The position numbers and the translations under genes are program-made. Shown here one piece after another: positions 36,529-43,912 of a DNA stretch of 64,000 nt. Source of the stretch: Vibrio casei (GTDB taxonomy: Bacteria > Pseudomonadota > Gammaproteobacteria > Enterobacterales > Vibrionaceae); NCBI RefSeq assembly GCF_002218025.2, contig NZ_AP018681.1, positions 434,001 through 498,000 on the forward strand, given 5' to 3'. How positions within the stretch are numbered: the stretch's first letter is position 1; each line of letters starts with the position of its first letter. Below the pieces are notes generated by a model. That model was given only the letters and a program-made list of their open reading frames with translations, searched no databases and was not told the origin of the DNA.

Positions 36529-37521
36529 GTGAATGACAATCGTGAGGCTCGTCTCTCAATAGCCAAAAAAGCATTTGTGTCGACTCCTAGCGTTACAAAA
36601 ATTTTGTGCTATATGGATAGGTGTAGAGACTTGTCTGACTTGGCCTCTGAGCCCACCTGCATGATGGTTTTTGGCGCTTCGGGAGTTGGTAAAACGACAG
36701 TTATCAGAAAGTATTTAAAAGAAAACAAACGAAAAATTGAAATGCGAGGCGATATAATTCCAGTATTGCATATCGAATTGCCAGATAATGCGAAACCAGT
36801 AGATGTAGCAAGGGAGTTGTTGCTTGAAATGGGGGACCCATTAGCGGTTTATGAGACGGATCTAACTAGGTTGACGAAAAAACTAACAGATTTAATACCT
36901 GCAGTTGGAGTTAGGTTAATCATTATCGATGAGTTTCAGCATTTAGTTGAAGAAAGATCAAGCCGGATTCTCACACAAGTCGGTAACTGGCTAAAAATGT
37001 TACTTAACAAAACTAAGTGTCCCATTGTTCTTTTTGGCATGCCATATTCAAAGCTTGTACTACAAGCAAACTCGCAACTTCATAGTCGATTCTCAATTCA
37101 GTTTGAGCTTCGGCCCTTTAGTTATCAGGGGGGTAAAGGTATATTCAAAACTTTTTTGGAACGCCTAGACAAAGCTTTACCCTTTGACAATGAGGCTGGC
37201 TTAGCTACAGAGAATTTACAGAAAAAATTATATGCCTTTTCTCAAGGTAATATGCGATCGCTGAGAAATCTTATTTACCAAGCATCTGTTGAAGCAGTTG
37301 ATAATAATCACAATACCATTACGGAAGAAGATTTTATTTTTGCTGCAGAGCTAACTAAAGGAGACAAGCCTAGCACGTGGCTAAACCCGTTCGAGAAAGA
37401 TGTAACGGTGACGGAACGTATGCTACGTCCGCCACAAAAAAACATTGGCTGGGAAAATTATTTAGGTAGTCGTGCATCTCAGCCCAAGAAAAATAAAGGG
37501 GATGCAGGCCTCTTTGATTAG
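36529..37521 (+). CDS. tnsC: TnsC AAA+ regulator of the CAST
   Basis: 330 residues from GTG 36529 (SD GAGGG, 8 nt upstream), the length of I-F3 TnsC; a TTG at 36514 overlaps tnsB. Walker A is GASGVGKTTV, Walker B RLIIIDEFQH, followed by sensor region CPIVLFGMPYSKLV and arginine-rich LHSRFSIQFELRPF. TnsC forms ATP-dependent rings on DNA beside the TniQ-Cascade complex and calls in TnsAB. Intact here, although its usual partner TniQ is not found in the window. Confidence 0.93.
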   Translation: MNDNREARLSIAKKAFVSTPSVTKILCYMDRCRDLSDLASEPTCMMVFGASGVGKTTVIRKYLKENKRKIEMRGDIIPVLHIELPDNAKPVDVARELLLEMGDPLAVYETDLTRLTKKLTDLIPAVGVRLIIIDEFQHLVEERSSRILTQVGNWLKMLLNKTKCPIVLFGMPYSKLVLQANSQLHSRFSIQFELRPFSYQGGKGIFKTFLERLDKALPFDNEAGLATENLQKKLYAFSQGNMRSLRNLIYQASVEAVDNNHNTITEEDFIFAAELTKGDKPSTWLNPFEKDVTVTERMLRPPQKNIGWENYLGSRASQPKKNKGDAGLFD

Positions 37522-37547
37522 AGCACTTACGCCCATATTCACGGCTA

Positions 37548-37733
37548 TTAACTTGCCGGAAATCTGCGTAGTTCAAGATTAGTTCGAAATGCATCAAACA
37601 TCTTTTTTGACAAGCTAGCAGCCATGAACGTTTTTCCGGCTCCAGGTGTCGCTTGTGTTAGAAAGAGTTGTTTACCATGTAAGTACTTATTGAGGGCCAG
37701 ATTGATACATTCGCTTTGCCAGTACCTTAGCAT
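37548..37733 (-). pseudogene. Truncated DEAD-like helicase (cargo remnant)
   Basis: 61 codons. LRYWQSECINLALNKYLHGK and LFLTQATPGAGKTFMAASL give the Q-like N-terminus and Walker A of a superfamily 2 helicase/ResIII domain. After ~50 residues the likeness stops (ELRRFPAS then stop), so most of the gene is deleted next to the tnsC 3' end. Its start overlaps the stop of the HTH gene upstream by a few bases, so they formed an operon. Helicases of this type are common in CAST cargo, often as defence genes; which system is unknown. Confidence 0.7.
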
Positions 37734-38272
37734 GTAGCTACCTTATCATTTTGGACAACACTTATTGCGTTACTCCAGACATTTAACTTCGCTAGCAGTA
37801 GAGCTGATCTTCGCGTAGCACGTAAATAGGATGGTTTAAGTAGTTGTGATAACTCGGTTGAACGACTCATTAGCACTTTGTATTCATCTATCTCTGCGAG
37901 CGCAACTGTTAGTTCTGCTTCAATGTCATTTTTTTCTTTCTCGAGTGTTACAACAGTACTTGGATCTCTTTTCATCGGTTGTATCGCTTTGTTGGCTTTG
38001 GATCGTTTGTCTACAAGTTCAAAGTCTGCCTCATGAAATTGCGCTGTTTTAGAGAATACTTTGTTGCGCCCACTTCCTTTACTACTGATAAGTCCCACTT
38101 TCTCAAGGAGATGAAACTGTCTTGATACAAACTGGCGAGCATTATTATTGTTTCCGTACTTGTTTGAGTTCGCTTGAATGCGGTTTCGTACATCGATCAC
38201 ACGGAAGTGATTTAAAGATGGCACAGATAGTGTTTGATAGATGTCACTGTTAATTCGATGCTTTGTATTCAT
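37727..38272 (-). CDS. Winged-helix/coiled-coil cargo protein, function unknown
   Basis: 181 residues. The N-terminal ~85 residues look like a winged helix (LNHFRVIDVRNRIQANSN, then ARQFVSRQFHLLEKVGLISS and a GSGRNKVFSKT wing). A coiled-coil region at ~108-140 (VTLEKEKNDIEAELTVALAE) and a basic C-terminus follow. It overlaps the helicase remnant downstream. A minus-strand promoter with TTGATG and TATAAT 17 bp apart starts at 38,328 and overlaps the Xre-type palindrome at 38,297-38,310, so xre may control it. Confidence 0.6.
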   Translation of the reverse strand: MNTKHRINSDIYQTLSVPSLNHFRVIDVRNRIQANSNKYGNNNNARQFVSRQFHLLEKVGLISSKGSGRNKVFSKTAQFHEADFELVDKRSKANKAIQPMKRDPSTVVTLEKEKNDIEAELTVALAEIDEYKVLMSRSTELSQLLKPSYLRATRRSALLLAKLNVWSNAISVVQNDKVATC

Positions 38273-38296
38273 TGGTAACGTTTAGATTGATTTTTG

Positions 38297-38310
38297 CGGA
38301 TTATAGTCCG
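38297..38310. promoter_or_regulatory. Xre-type operator upstream of xre and the HTH cargo gene
   Basis: CGGATTATAGTCCG is an inverted repeat, CGGA-N6-TCCG. The same 12-bp core GGATTATAGTCC recurs at 38,656-38,667 in front of the private guide. Here it overlaps a minus-strand -10 (TATAAT) whose -35 TTGATG lies 17 bp away and stands 54 bp before the xre start. Repressor binding is inferred. Confidence 0.7.
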
Positions 38311-38363
38311 TGGTAATAAATGCATCAAGAGGCGATAGTTTTTGTTTTTTAGAGTCGTTTTAA

Positions 38364-38570
38364 ATGAAAGACTTAGCAAAGCGCTTTGGTGCCAATTTAC
38401 GTGGAAAACGCAGAGATAAAAAGGTTTCTCAAGACCAATTAGCTTTGTTGGCTGATATCGATCGGAGTTATATTGGCAGGATTGAAAGAGGAGAAGTGAA
38501 CATCACACTCGAAAAAGCCTACCAGCTAGCGCAAGTGCTCGAGTGTGATGTTAGAGACCTTCTTCCGTAA
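38364..38570 (+). CDS. xre: Xre-family repressor of the CAST
   Basis: 68 residues, a single HTH_3 domain: FGANLRGKRRDKKVSQDQLA and LLADIDRSYIGRIERGEVNI, ending in DVRDLLP. I-F3 elements commonly carry such a gene beside the arrays, and published work on related elements links it to control of the atypical guide. Palindromes sharing GGATTATAGTCC precede both this gene and the private guide. Its stop codon lies inside the last repeat of the private array, which is transcribed towards it. Confidence 0.88.
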   Translation: MKDLAKRFGANLRGKRRDKKVSQDQLALLADIDRSYIGRIERGEVNITLEKAYQLAQVLECDVRDLLP

Positions 38571-38654
38571 CTATCTGCTTATTCAGCAGTAAGTTGTTCT
38601 TGTACTCGAATAAAAGTGGTTCGTTTGTTATCAACTACTTTTACGGTAGTTGTG
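38567..38654 (-). CRISPR. Private (atypical) one-spacer array with the guaC-targeting guide
   Basis: Transcribed on the minus strand. The atypical repeat at 38,627-38,654 starts CACAACTACCGT and ends GTTGATAAC, diverged from the typical repeat but with a stem-loop. The 32-nt spacer 38,595-38,626 follows, then a diverged terminal repeat 38,567-38,594 whose CTGCT/AGCAG stem is kept and which matches the typical repeat at about 16 of 28 positions. Spacing (28-32-28) is exact for type I-F. The spacer matches guaC 32,163-32,194 at 26 of 32 bases. Mismatches are at spacer positions 6, 12, 15, 18, 21 and 24, all silent third-codon positions. Confidence 0.9.
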
Positions 38655-38686
38655 AGGATTATAGTCCTCTTTATGGGGTAAAACAA
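38655..38686 (-). promoter_or_regulatory. Promoter of the private guide with overlapping Xre-type operator
   Basis: On the minus strand the -35 TTGTTT (38,686-38,681) and a perfect -10 TATAAT (38,663-38,658) are 17 bp apart, so the transcript would start at or in the first atypical repeat. The palindrome AGGATTATAGTCCT (38,655-38,668) covers the -10. It shares 12 bp with the site before xre. Confidence 0.8.
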
Positions 38687-38704
38687 ACAGCCGAGTAGCT
38701 GTTT
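38677..38704 (-). terminator. Hairpin between the typical array and the private guide
   Basis: AAACAGC and GCTGTTT form a 7-bp perfect stem with loop CGAGTA or its complement, followed on the minus strand by GTTTTA. It would end transcripts from the typical array just before the private promoter. The loop resembles the repeat loop, so it may have come from a repeat. Confidence 0.5.
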
Positions 38705-38729
38705 GGAAAATAAAAATGTTGATGTTGTT

Positions 38730-38817
38730 AATGCACTCTACCTACTCGGCAGTTCATAAATGGAAAGTTCAGCAGTTCGTTGATGAAAAATTATCAGCTA
38801 CCTACTCGGTAGTTCAC
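38730..38817 (-). CRISPR. Typical I-F3 array: two repeats, one spacer
   Basis: Downstream of cas6f on the minus strand. Repeat 1 (38,790-38,817) starts GTGAACTACCGAGTAGGTAG and ends CTGATAAT, the Vibrio I-F3 type. The 32-nt spacer is 38,758-38,789. Repeat 2 (38,730-38,757) keeps GAACTGCCGAGTAGGTAG but has diverged at its 3' end, as expected for a terminal repeat. No match to the spacer was noticed inside this window. No cas1, cas2 or cas3 is present, as in all I-F3 elements, so new spacers cannot be gained locally. Confidence 0.88.
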
Positions 38818-38947
38818 CTGTTACAAAATTAAATATAGTACATATTTATCAATTGGTTAATATACTTAATTCCAAGTAACCCTATTTTGTAGGGATGAGT
38901 AAAACAACCATTAACTCAATAGGTTAAGATTATCGATAAAAATATGA

Positions 38948-39547
38948 TTAAACCAAAGGGACTGGTTGATATGAATCCACCGCATTAGATAATCCGTAGC
39001 TGCTGAAAATAGAGTCACCTTCTAAACTTTGCTCTGGCTTTATTTGTATATTCAGTCGAAAAGGGCTGTTTTTACTGCGACTGTTAACCTCAAGTGAGTG
39101 ATAGTGGGGAATAATAATTGATTCCCTTTGTTTTATTAGTGCGGCGTTAAACGATTCCCCTCTAGCTATTGCACGCTTTTCAAGGCGTCTTAGTTTTCTT
39201 GTTTGAGCGGCGGTAGTGGATTTGTCGATTGATTGATTACGCACGAATGAAACATATTCGCAACCATCGGGAATTTGAGTCGTTGATGAAATATCGAAAT
39301 AACCGAGCTGTTTCATTTGAGTAAAGTAGTGGTGCTTCAGTAATAAATCGAGCTCAACTCTACTTGTGCTGATAAAAGAGAGCTTCTTTCCCACAGTCTC
39401 TTCACACCACTTAGGAAAAGAGATGCCAATACTTCGGGTATCATACTTGTAATTGAACCCGTGAAGAACTCTTAAACACTTTGCTGCGAGTACTTCATTG
39501 TCACATCGCTCTGGGAGGAAAGTCACGGTCTTATAGTACCAGCGCAT
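38948..39547 (-). CDS. cas6f: Cas6f (Csy4) crRNA-processing endonuclease
   Basis: 199 residues, normal for Csy4. His29 in RVLHGFNYKY sits where the catalytic His of Pseudomonas Csy4 lies. A basic helix AAQTRKLRRLEKRAIARGES matches the arginine-rich helix that grips the repeat stem. It cuts the repeat RNA and stays on the crRNA 3' hairpin as part of Cascade. It follows cas7f by 2 bp. The frame is intact, so the two arrays could still be processed. Confidence 0.9.
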   Translation of the reverse strand: MRWYYKTVTFLPERCDNEVLAAKCLRVLHGFNYKYDTRSIGISFPKWCEETVGKKLSFISTSRVELDLLLKHHYFTQMKQLGYFDISSTTQIPDGCEYVSFVRNQSIDKSTTAAQTRKLRRLEKRAIARGESFNAALIKQRESIIIPHYHSLEVNSRSKNSPFRLNIQIKPEQSLEGDSIFSSYGLSNAVDSYQPVPLV

Positions 39548-39549
39548 AA

Positions 39550-40605
39550 TTAATCTCCCTTATGCTGGAACATGCCACCTTTGATGAGGTTGGCAACTAA
39601 GTAGTGTAAGTCATTCGTAAGTTCTTGGCTCAATTTGTCCGGTGAAGATAATCGCTCGATGAATTGGTCAGAGTTCTGGAGTATGGAAAATAGGTCTTTT
39701 TCTGTTGATGGGTGACGATAGCAAGTTACATCCCCTTTGTGTGCGCCAAATCGACTAATTCGTAATGGTTCAATGGCATTCGGATACCAATCGTCAATTG
39801 TTGCAATGGCAGCGCCCACCTTGTAAATACCAATGATTGGAGAGCGTGCGTTTTCAATCTGAGTGTTCTGAAATATTCGAGCTTTGTTGCCAGACTTTTT
39901 TGAGTCTTTATTTTCTTTTTCAGCGAAAGCTTGGCTTGGATAAATCTCACTATTGGTTGGGAGTGTCAAAGTGGCTTTAACTTCAAATATTGCCAGTCCA
40001 TTTGATTGGCTGAACGCATCAACAACTAACTGGCGGATAGCCCCCCATTGTTGATGAGCTTCAAATGCTGATTTTTCTGTGTAATCGGTACGTATATTTT
40101 CAAATAAAACTGGCTGGTCAGTCCACGGCCAAGGAGTTAGCTCAACGTCATAGCGATATGCTTTTTTGGTATTTTTCCACAACCAAGAGCCGTTACAAAC
40201 GTTGATTAGGTATCTTGACACTAACTCCTGCCAACCGATTCGTTTTTCGTAGAGTTCGATTAACTTAATTAGAGTATTTTTGACATTGCCTGAATTGCAC
40301 TTGTATGGTTTCCGTAACGCTGAAGAGAAAGATACTGAGAAAAAACATTCAATGTAGCTAGCTCCGAAAGGGACGCTACAAAAATCAACAGTATGTGGAT
40401 TGCCATGCGCTAGTTTTTCTGCTGTAGCATTATCTTTAATTTTTCCCGATGACTCATAGGCTAGTGCAGCTGTCTCCATCTGCCCAAGTACGGTGCGAGA
40501 GCTATATCTGAGCGGCTCTTTCGCTCCGTCGGGCCAAACAACAAAAAAGCAAACATCAGAGGGGTTGATGGAACGCTCATAAGCTAAGTTGGTTGGTAGT
40601 TCCAT
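39550..40605 (-). CDS. cas7f: Cas7f (Csy3) Cascade backbone subunit
   Basis: 351 residues, close to the I-F3 Cas7 length. It starts MELPTNLAYERSINPSDVCF, and further Csy3-like stretches are KPYKCNSGNVKNTLIKLIEL and AIATIDDWYPNAIEPLRISRFGA. Six copies coat the crRNA spacer, flipping out every sixth base. It lies 5 bp after the cas8 stub and 2 bp before cas6f. Intact. Confidence 0.92.
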   Translation of the reverse strand: MELPTNLAYERSINPSDVCFFVVWPDGAKEPLRYSSRTVLGQMETAALAYESSGKIKDNATAEKLAHGNPHTVDFCSVPFGASYIECFFSVSFSSALRKPYKCNSGNVKNTLIKLIELYEKRIGWQELVSRYLINVCNGSWLWKNTKKAYRYDVELTPWPWTDQPVLFENIRTDYTEKSAFEAHQQWGAIRQLVVDAFSQSNGLAIFEVKATLTLPTNSEIYPSQAFAEKENKDSKKSGNKARIFQNTQIENARSPIIGIYKVGAAIATIDDWYPNAIEPLRISRFGAHKGDVTCYRHPSTEKDLFSILQNSDQFIERLSSPDKLSQELTNDLHYLVANLIKGGMFQHKGD

Positions 40606-40610
40606 GATGG

Positions 40611-41389
40611 TTATGTCTCCGTTTGCAATACGATATGGTCATGATGATATTGATAACACCATAAAATTTTATTTGGGTCAGTTGTGTTCCCAAAAACTAT
40701 AGGATTGATGAGTCCAATAATAGATTCGGCAAATGCATGTCTATAGTTTCGTAGCGTGTCCTTTTTCTCTACTGGTTGCTCTAGCAGATGATATCCAACG
40801 CAAGAAGGGGTTAACCATTGCCTGTTTTTTACGTTTGTTACCATGTCATCAAAGTTGTTGAGAGGATGCTTATAGAGCGAGAGCCATTTTCCAGTTTGTG
40901 TCGGTACATGTTTAACGGCGGAAGTTAAGTTGTCGAATGACTGAATGTTATGAAAGTCGATAATAGAAATTTTGGCAGCCCCACGAGCGAGACGTTTGGG
41001 CAGAGCTTTGATGATTGAGTCGATGGGCATAGTTGGTTGATGTGTGAATTTCAAGATAAGACTAAATGTGAAATCACACTGCCAATCATCATGTATTGAT
41101 GGGGGAGATATAGTGCCGTTAGTTTTTTCAACAAACTCTTTGGTTAAACCACGTTTATCTAAATGGAACTGATGAATACAGATAGCAAACGACTCAATTT
41201 TCGTTGCTGCGTGTAACTCTCTCAATTTACGTTCAAATGCATGCACATATCCATAGAATGCTGTTAGTGAGGGAATACCGATTGTTACGGAAGAGCTCAA
41301 TGCAGTGGCTCCAGAGACCTTGGTATTGGGTAAAAGCAAAAAGGAACCAGTCTTTGAGCTAGACTCATCAATGGTTGGTTCAAGTAGAG
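40611..41389 (-). pseudogene. cas8f: cas8/5f, C-terminal stub cut by IS66
   Basis: About 259 codons from LLEPTIDESSSKTGSFLLLP to the stop (IVLQTET). I-F3 Cas8/Cas5 fusions are normally ~640 residues, so the N-terminal 60% is missing, including the part expected to read the PAM. The open frame continues into the IS66 end (to 41,543), but that part is IS sequence. The order cas8-cas7-cas6 is the usual I-F3 operon. Without this subunit no functional Cascade is expected unless another copy exists elsewhere. Confidence 0.85.
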
Positions 41390-41468
41390 GTGAGCTTACG
41401 GCAGCATAGCTCAACTTAACTCGCCAGCTCTGGTTTACTAAGTGCTTATCCAATATAAGGAAGGCACC

Positions 41469-41843
41469 ATGCAAAACCAGAAAAACCTGATTCAGGCCAC
41501 TGCTGACTTTGAGCACTGGCGACAAACCCGCATTAATAAACATGCCAGTATCCCCGATGAACTACGCTGCTTAGCACTCAAGCTGCTTGAAGAATATCCG
41601 ATCAGTCACGTGACCAAAGCACTACGGATCTGCACCACCCAGCTCAATGACTGGCGCAAGCAACTTCCCGTTAAGTCGTCCGCTCCTGATTTTGTTCCGT
41701 TACAGATAGAGCCTGATTTACTACCTAAATCAGACCTGAGCCTTCAGCTCACTCTTCCTAATTCAAGTCAGATCTGTATCAGCGGCCTTGTCTCTCCTGA
41801 CTTATTGCGAGCTCTGATACAAGAAGCAGGAGAAGTAAAATGA
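41469..41843 (+). CDS. tnpA: IS66 TnpA (HTH accessory protein)
   Basis: 124 residues from ATG 41469 with SD AAGGAAGG; an in-frame GTG at 41442 is less likely. FEHWRQTRINKHASIPDELR and the HTH-like ISHVTKALRICTTQLNDWRK are typical of IS66 OrfA. The C-terminus ends IQEAGEVK. Its stop overlaps the tnpB start by 4 bp. Confidence 0.88.
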   Translation: MQNQKNLIQATADFEHWRQTRINKHASIPDELRCLALKLLEEYPISHVTKALRICTTQLNDWRKQLPVKSSAPDFVPLQIEPDLLPKSDLSLQLTLPNSSQICISGLVSPDLLRALIQEAGEVK

Positions 41844-42166
41844 TCCACCTGACTGCTGAGAGTAAAATCCTGCTTGCGACTCAACCAGCCGATTTTCGCT
41901 GTGGTATTGATGGACTCGCCGCCCTGTGTCGTCATCAGCTAAAACAGTCGCCTCGTAGCGGAACCCTGTTTGTGTTTACCAACCGCCGTCAAACCATGCT
42001 TAGAGCATTATGTTATGACGGCTCTGGCTTCTGGTTAATCAATAAACGCCTGAGCAAAGGCCGCTTTCAAGATTGGCCCCGTCATCACCAAGATGGGGTG
42101 ACCCCTGTCGCCGCGAAGCAGCTTAAAGCTCTGTTGGTGGGGCTGCCTGGCTGGCAAAAAGTATGA
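41840..42166 (+). CDS. tnpB: IS66 TnpB (Orf2 accessory protein)
   Basis: 108 residues. IHLTAESKILLATQPADFRC, GIDGLAALCRHQL and SGTLFVFTNRRQTMLRAL are the signature of IS66 Orf2 (TnpB). Required for efficient IS66 movement; biochemical role unknown. Translationally coupled to tnpA; tnpC starts 115 bp later. Confidence 0.92.
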   Translation: MIHLTAESKILLATQPADFRCGIDGLAALCRHQLKQSPRSGTLFVFTNRRQTMLRALCYDGSGFWLINKRLSKGRFQDWPRHHQDGVTPVAAKQLKALLVGLPGWQKV

Positions 42167-42281
42167 CCGTACGCACACTATTCCCCCTTAAGTTATCGAT
42201 CCTCACGATCATGTTGACTGATCCCACAATGCTGGAATAATTGAGCGCATCAGCACTGCAAGCCAGCCGACAGGAACTTAA

Positions 42282-43880
42282 ATGGCGCAAGACTTTACCG
42301 ATATTGACAGCGAAGAGCTGGACGGGCTTATCCAGCGAGTGCACGAGGCAAAGGAGCACGACTTAGCACTGAGTGCGGAAGATTGCCACATCTTGTTGAA
42401 GGCATTAAAGACGCTGGCTGCCTTGCAAGAGCGTCTGTCTGATAACGATATCACCCTGCATAAATTGCGTAAGTTGGTTGGCATGGTCAAGTCATCAGAA
42501 ACGATGGACACTCTACTCGGCCAGAAAAATAAGAAAAACAAAAACCGCGGTCAAAAACGTCCTAAGCCTAAAAATACCCAACCCAGCACACCACCAGTGA
42601 AACCGAAAGTCACTCAGCATAAACTGGACGATCTAAAGAAAGGCGATAGTTGCCCCGAGTGTCAAAAAGGCAAGTTATATAAATACGAGCCCGCTACGCT
42701 GTTGCGGATCACTGGGCAAAGTCCGTTCGTCCCAGAGCAACACGTTATGGAGCGGCTACGTTGCAATGCCTGTGGTCAGTACTTCACTGCCAAGTTACCT
42801 AATGACGTGATAAATGATGGAGAGCCAAGCCAGAAGTATGGTTACAGTGCCCGCAGCCTGATGGCTCTTCACAAGTTTTTTGCAGGTGCACCCTACTATC
42901 GTCAGGAGAGTACGCAAGCGCTGATGGGGATTAAACTGACCGCCTCAACCATCTTTGACCAAGTCGAGTTAGTCGCCAATAGCTTGCAACCCATTTATAA
43001 CTTGTTAAGAGTGTTTGCCGCAAACGCAGAGCACTATTATTTAGATGACACGACCAACCGAATTTTAGACAAAGTCCCGATAGAAAAGCCGCAGAGAAAT
43101 GGAACAAAAACCCGAGAGCGCAGTGGTGTTTACAGCTCCGGTTTAGTCGCGGGCTTAAAAGAGGGTCGTACTGTCGTGTTGTATCAGACCAATATCGGTC
43201 ATGCCGGCGAGTTCATCGACGAGATTTTACATGACCGTGGCCGGACACTCGCGCCCCCGATATTGATGAGTGATGCCTTATCCAGCAACCGCCCATCGCT
43301 TGATTACGTGGTCGAACACAGTCTGTGCAACAGTCACGGACGACGGCAGTTTGCCGAAGTCCTTAATCAGTTTCCAGATGAAGTGGAGCAAGTACTACAG
43401 TGGTATGGTGAAATCTGGCGACACGATGATGAAGCCAGGGAGCTAGGACTTAACGCGGGGCAACGGTTAGCTTGGCATAAAAAGCTATCACTTCCGGTAA
43501 TGGAGCAGATCCGAAACTGGGGTCAGGCCGAGCTGAACAGGGGAAGTACAGAAGAAAACAGCGGGCTTGGTAAAGCAATTAATTATTTTACTAAGCATTA
43601 TGAGGGGCTGACCGCCTTCTGCCGTCTCGAGGGAGCACAGCTGGATAATAACCGAGCGGAGCAAGCACTCAAGCTAGTTGCTCGCAACCGAAAAAATGCC
43701 CTGTTCCATAAAACACAGGCTGGTGCGAGCATTGCGGATGTGATCATGGCGATGATAGCGACATCAGCCGAAGCGGGTATAAATGTGCTGGATTACTTTA
43801 ATACGATACAGCGAATGGAAAGTGAAGTTAAGGCTAATCCACAACAGTTCTTGCCCTGGAATTATCAGTCCAATATCTAA
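42282..43880 (+). CDS. tnpC: IS66 TnpC transposase (DDE)
   Basis: 532 residues. An N-terminal leucine-rich region is followed by basic linker KNKNRGQKRPKPKNTQPSTP and the IS66 zinc finger (CPECQKG and CNACGQYF). The DDE core has Asp in YYLDDTTNRIL, Asp in PILMSDALSSN and Glu in LDNNRAEQALKLVARNRKN. A C-terminal IS66_C region ends QQFLPWNYQ. The frame is intact. Confidence 0.93.
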   Translation: MAQDFTDIDSEELDGLIQRVHEAKEHDLALSAEDCHILLKALKTLAALQERLSDNDITLHKLRKLVGMVKSSETMDTLLGQKNKKNKNRGQKRPKPKNTQPSTPPVKPKVTQHKLDDLKKGDSCPECQKGKLYKYEPATLLRITGQSPFVPEQHVMERLRCNACGQYFTAKLPNDVINDGEPSQKYGYSARSLMALHKFFAGAPYYRQESTQALMGIKLTASTIFDQVELVANSLQPIYNLLRVFAANAEHYYLDDTTNRILDKVPIEKPQRNGTKTRERSGVYSSGLVAGLKEGRTVVLYQTNIGHAGEFIDEILHDRGRTLAPPILMSDALSSNRPSLDYVVEHSLCNSHGRRQFAEVLNQFPDEVEQVLQWYGEIWRHDDEARELGLNAGQRLAWHKKLSLPVMEQIRNWGQAELNRGSTEENSGLGKAINYFTKHYEGLTAFCRLEGAQLDNNRAEQALKLVARNRKNALFHKTQAGASIADVIMAMIATSAEAGINVLDYFNTIQRMESEVKANPQQFLPWNYQSNI

Positions 43881-43886
43881 TCAAAA

Positions 43887-43912
43887 CAGGCTCTGGCTTT
43901 CGGCCAGAGCCG
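43887..43912 (+). terminator. Hairpin after tnpC
   Basis: GGCTCTGGC-TTTC-GGCCAGAGCC is a strong GC-rich stem-loop just after the tnpC stop, inside the IS. There is no long T run, so it may block readthrough or protect the 3' end. Confidence 0.55.

Larger units (their letters stand above)
32241..41389. mobile_element. Tn7-like type I-F3 CRISPR-associated transposon (degraded), inserted at guaC
   Basis: The start is defined by TGTTGATACAACC at 32,246 with putative target duplication AAATG at 32,241-32,245. From there come tnsA, tnsB, tnsC (plus), cargo remnants, xre, two short CRISPR arrays, cas6f, cas7f and a cas8/5f stub (minus). This is the order of I-F3 elements such as Tn6677, with tnsA next to the right end and the right end next to the attachment gene. 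The true left end was not found; 41,389 is only the last base clearly belonging to the element before an IS66 insertion. tniQ and the cas8 N-terminus are missing and tnsA is split, so it is unlikely to move on its own. Confidence 0.9.

Noticed and set aside
38698..38729. A possible second spacer of the typical array
   Set aside because: It has the right length but no repeat follows it; instead there is a hairpin with a T tract and then the private-guide promoter. It does not match guaC beyond chance.
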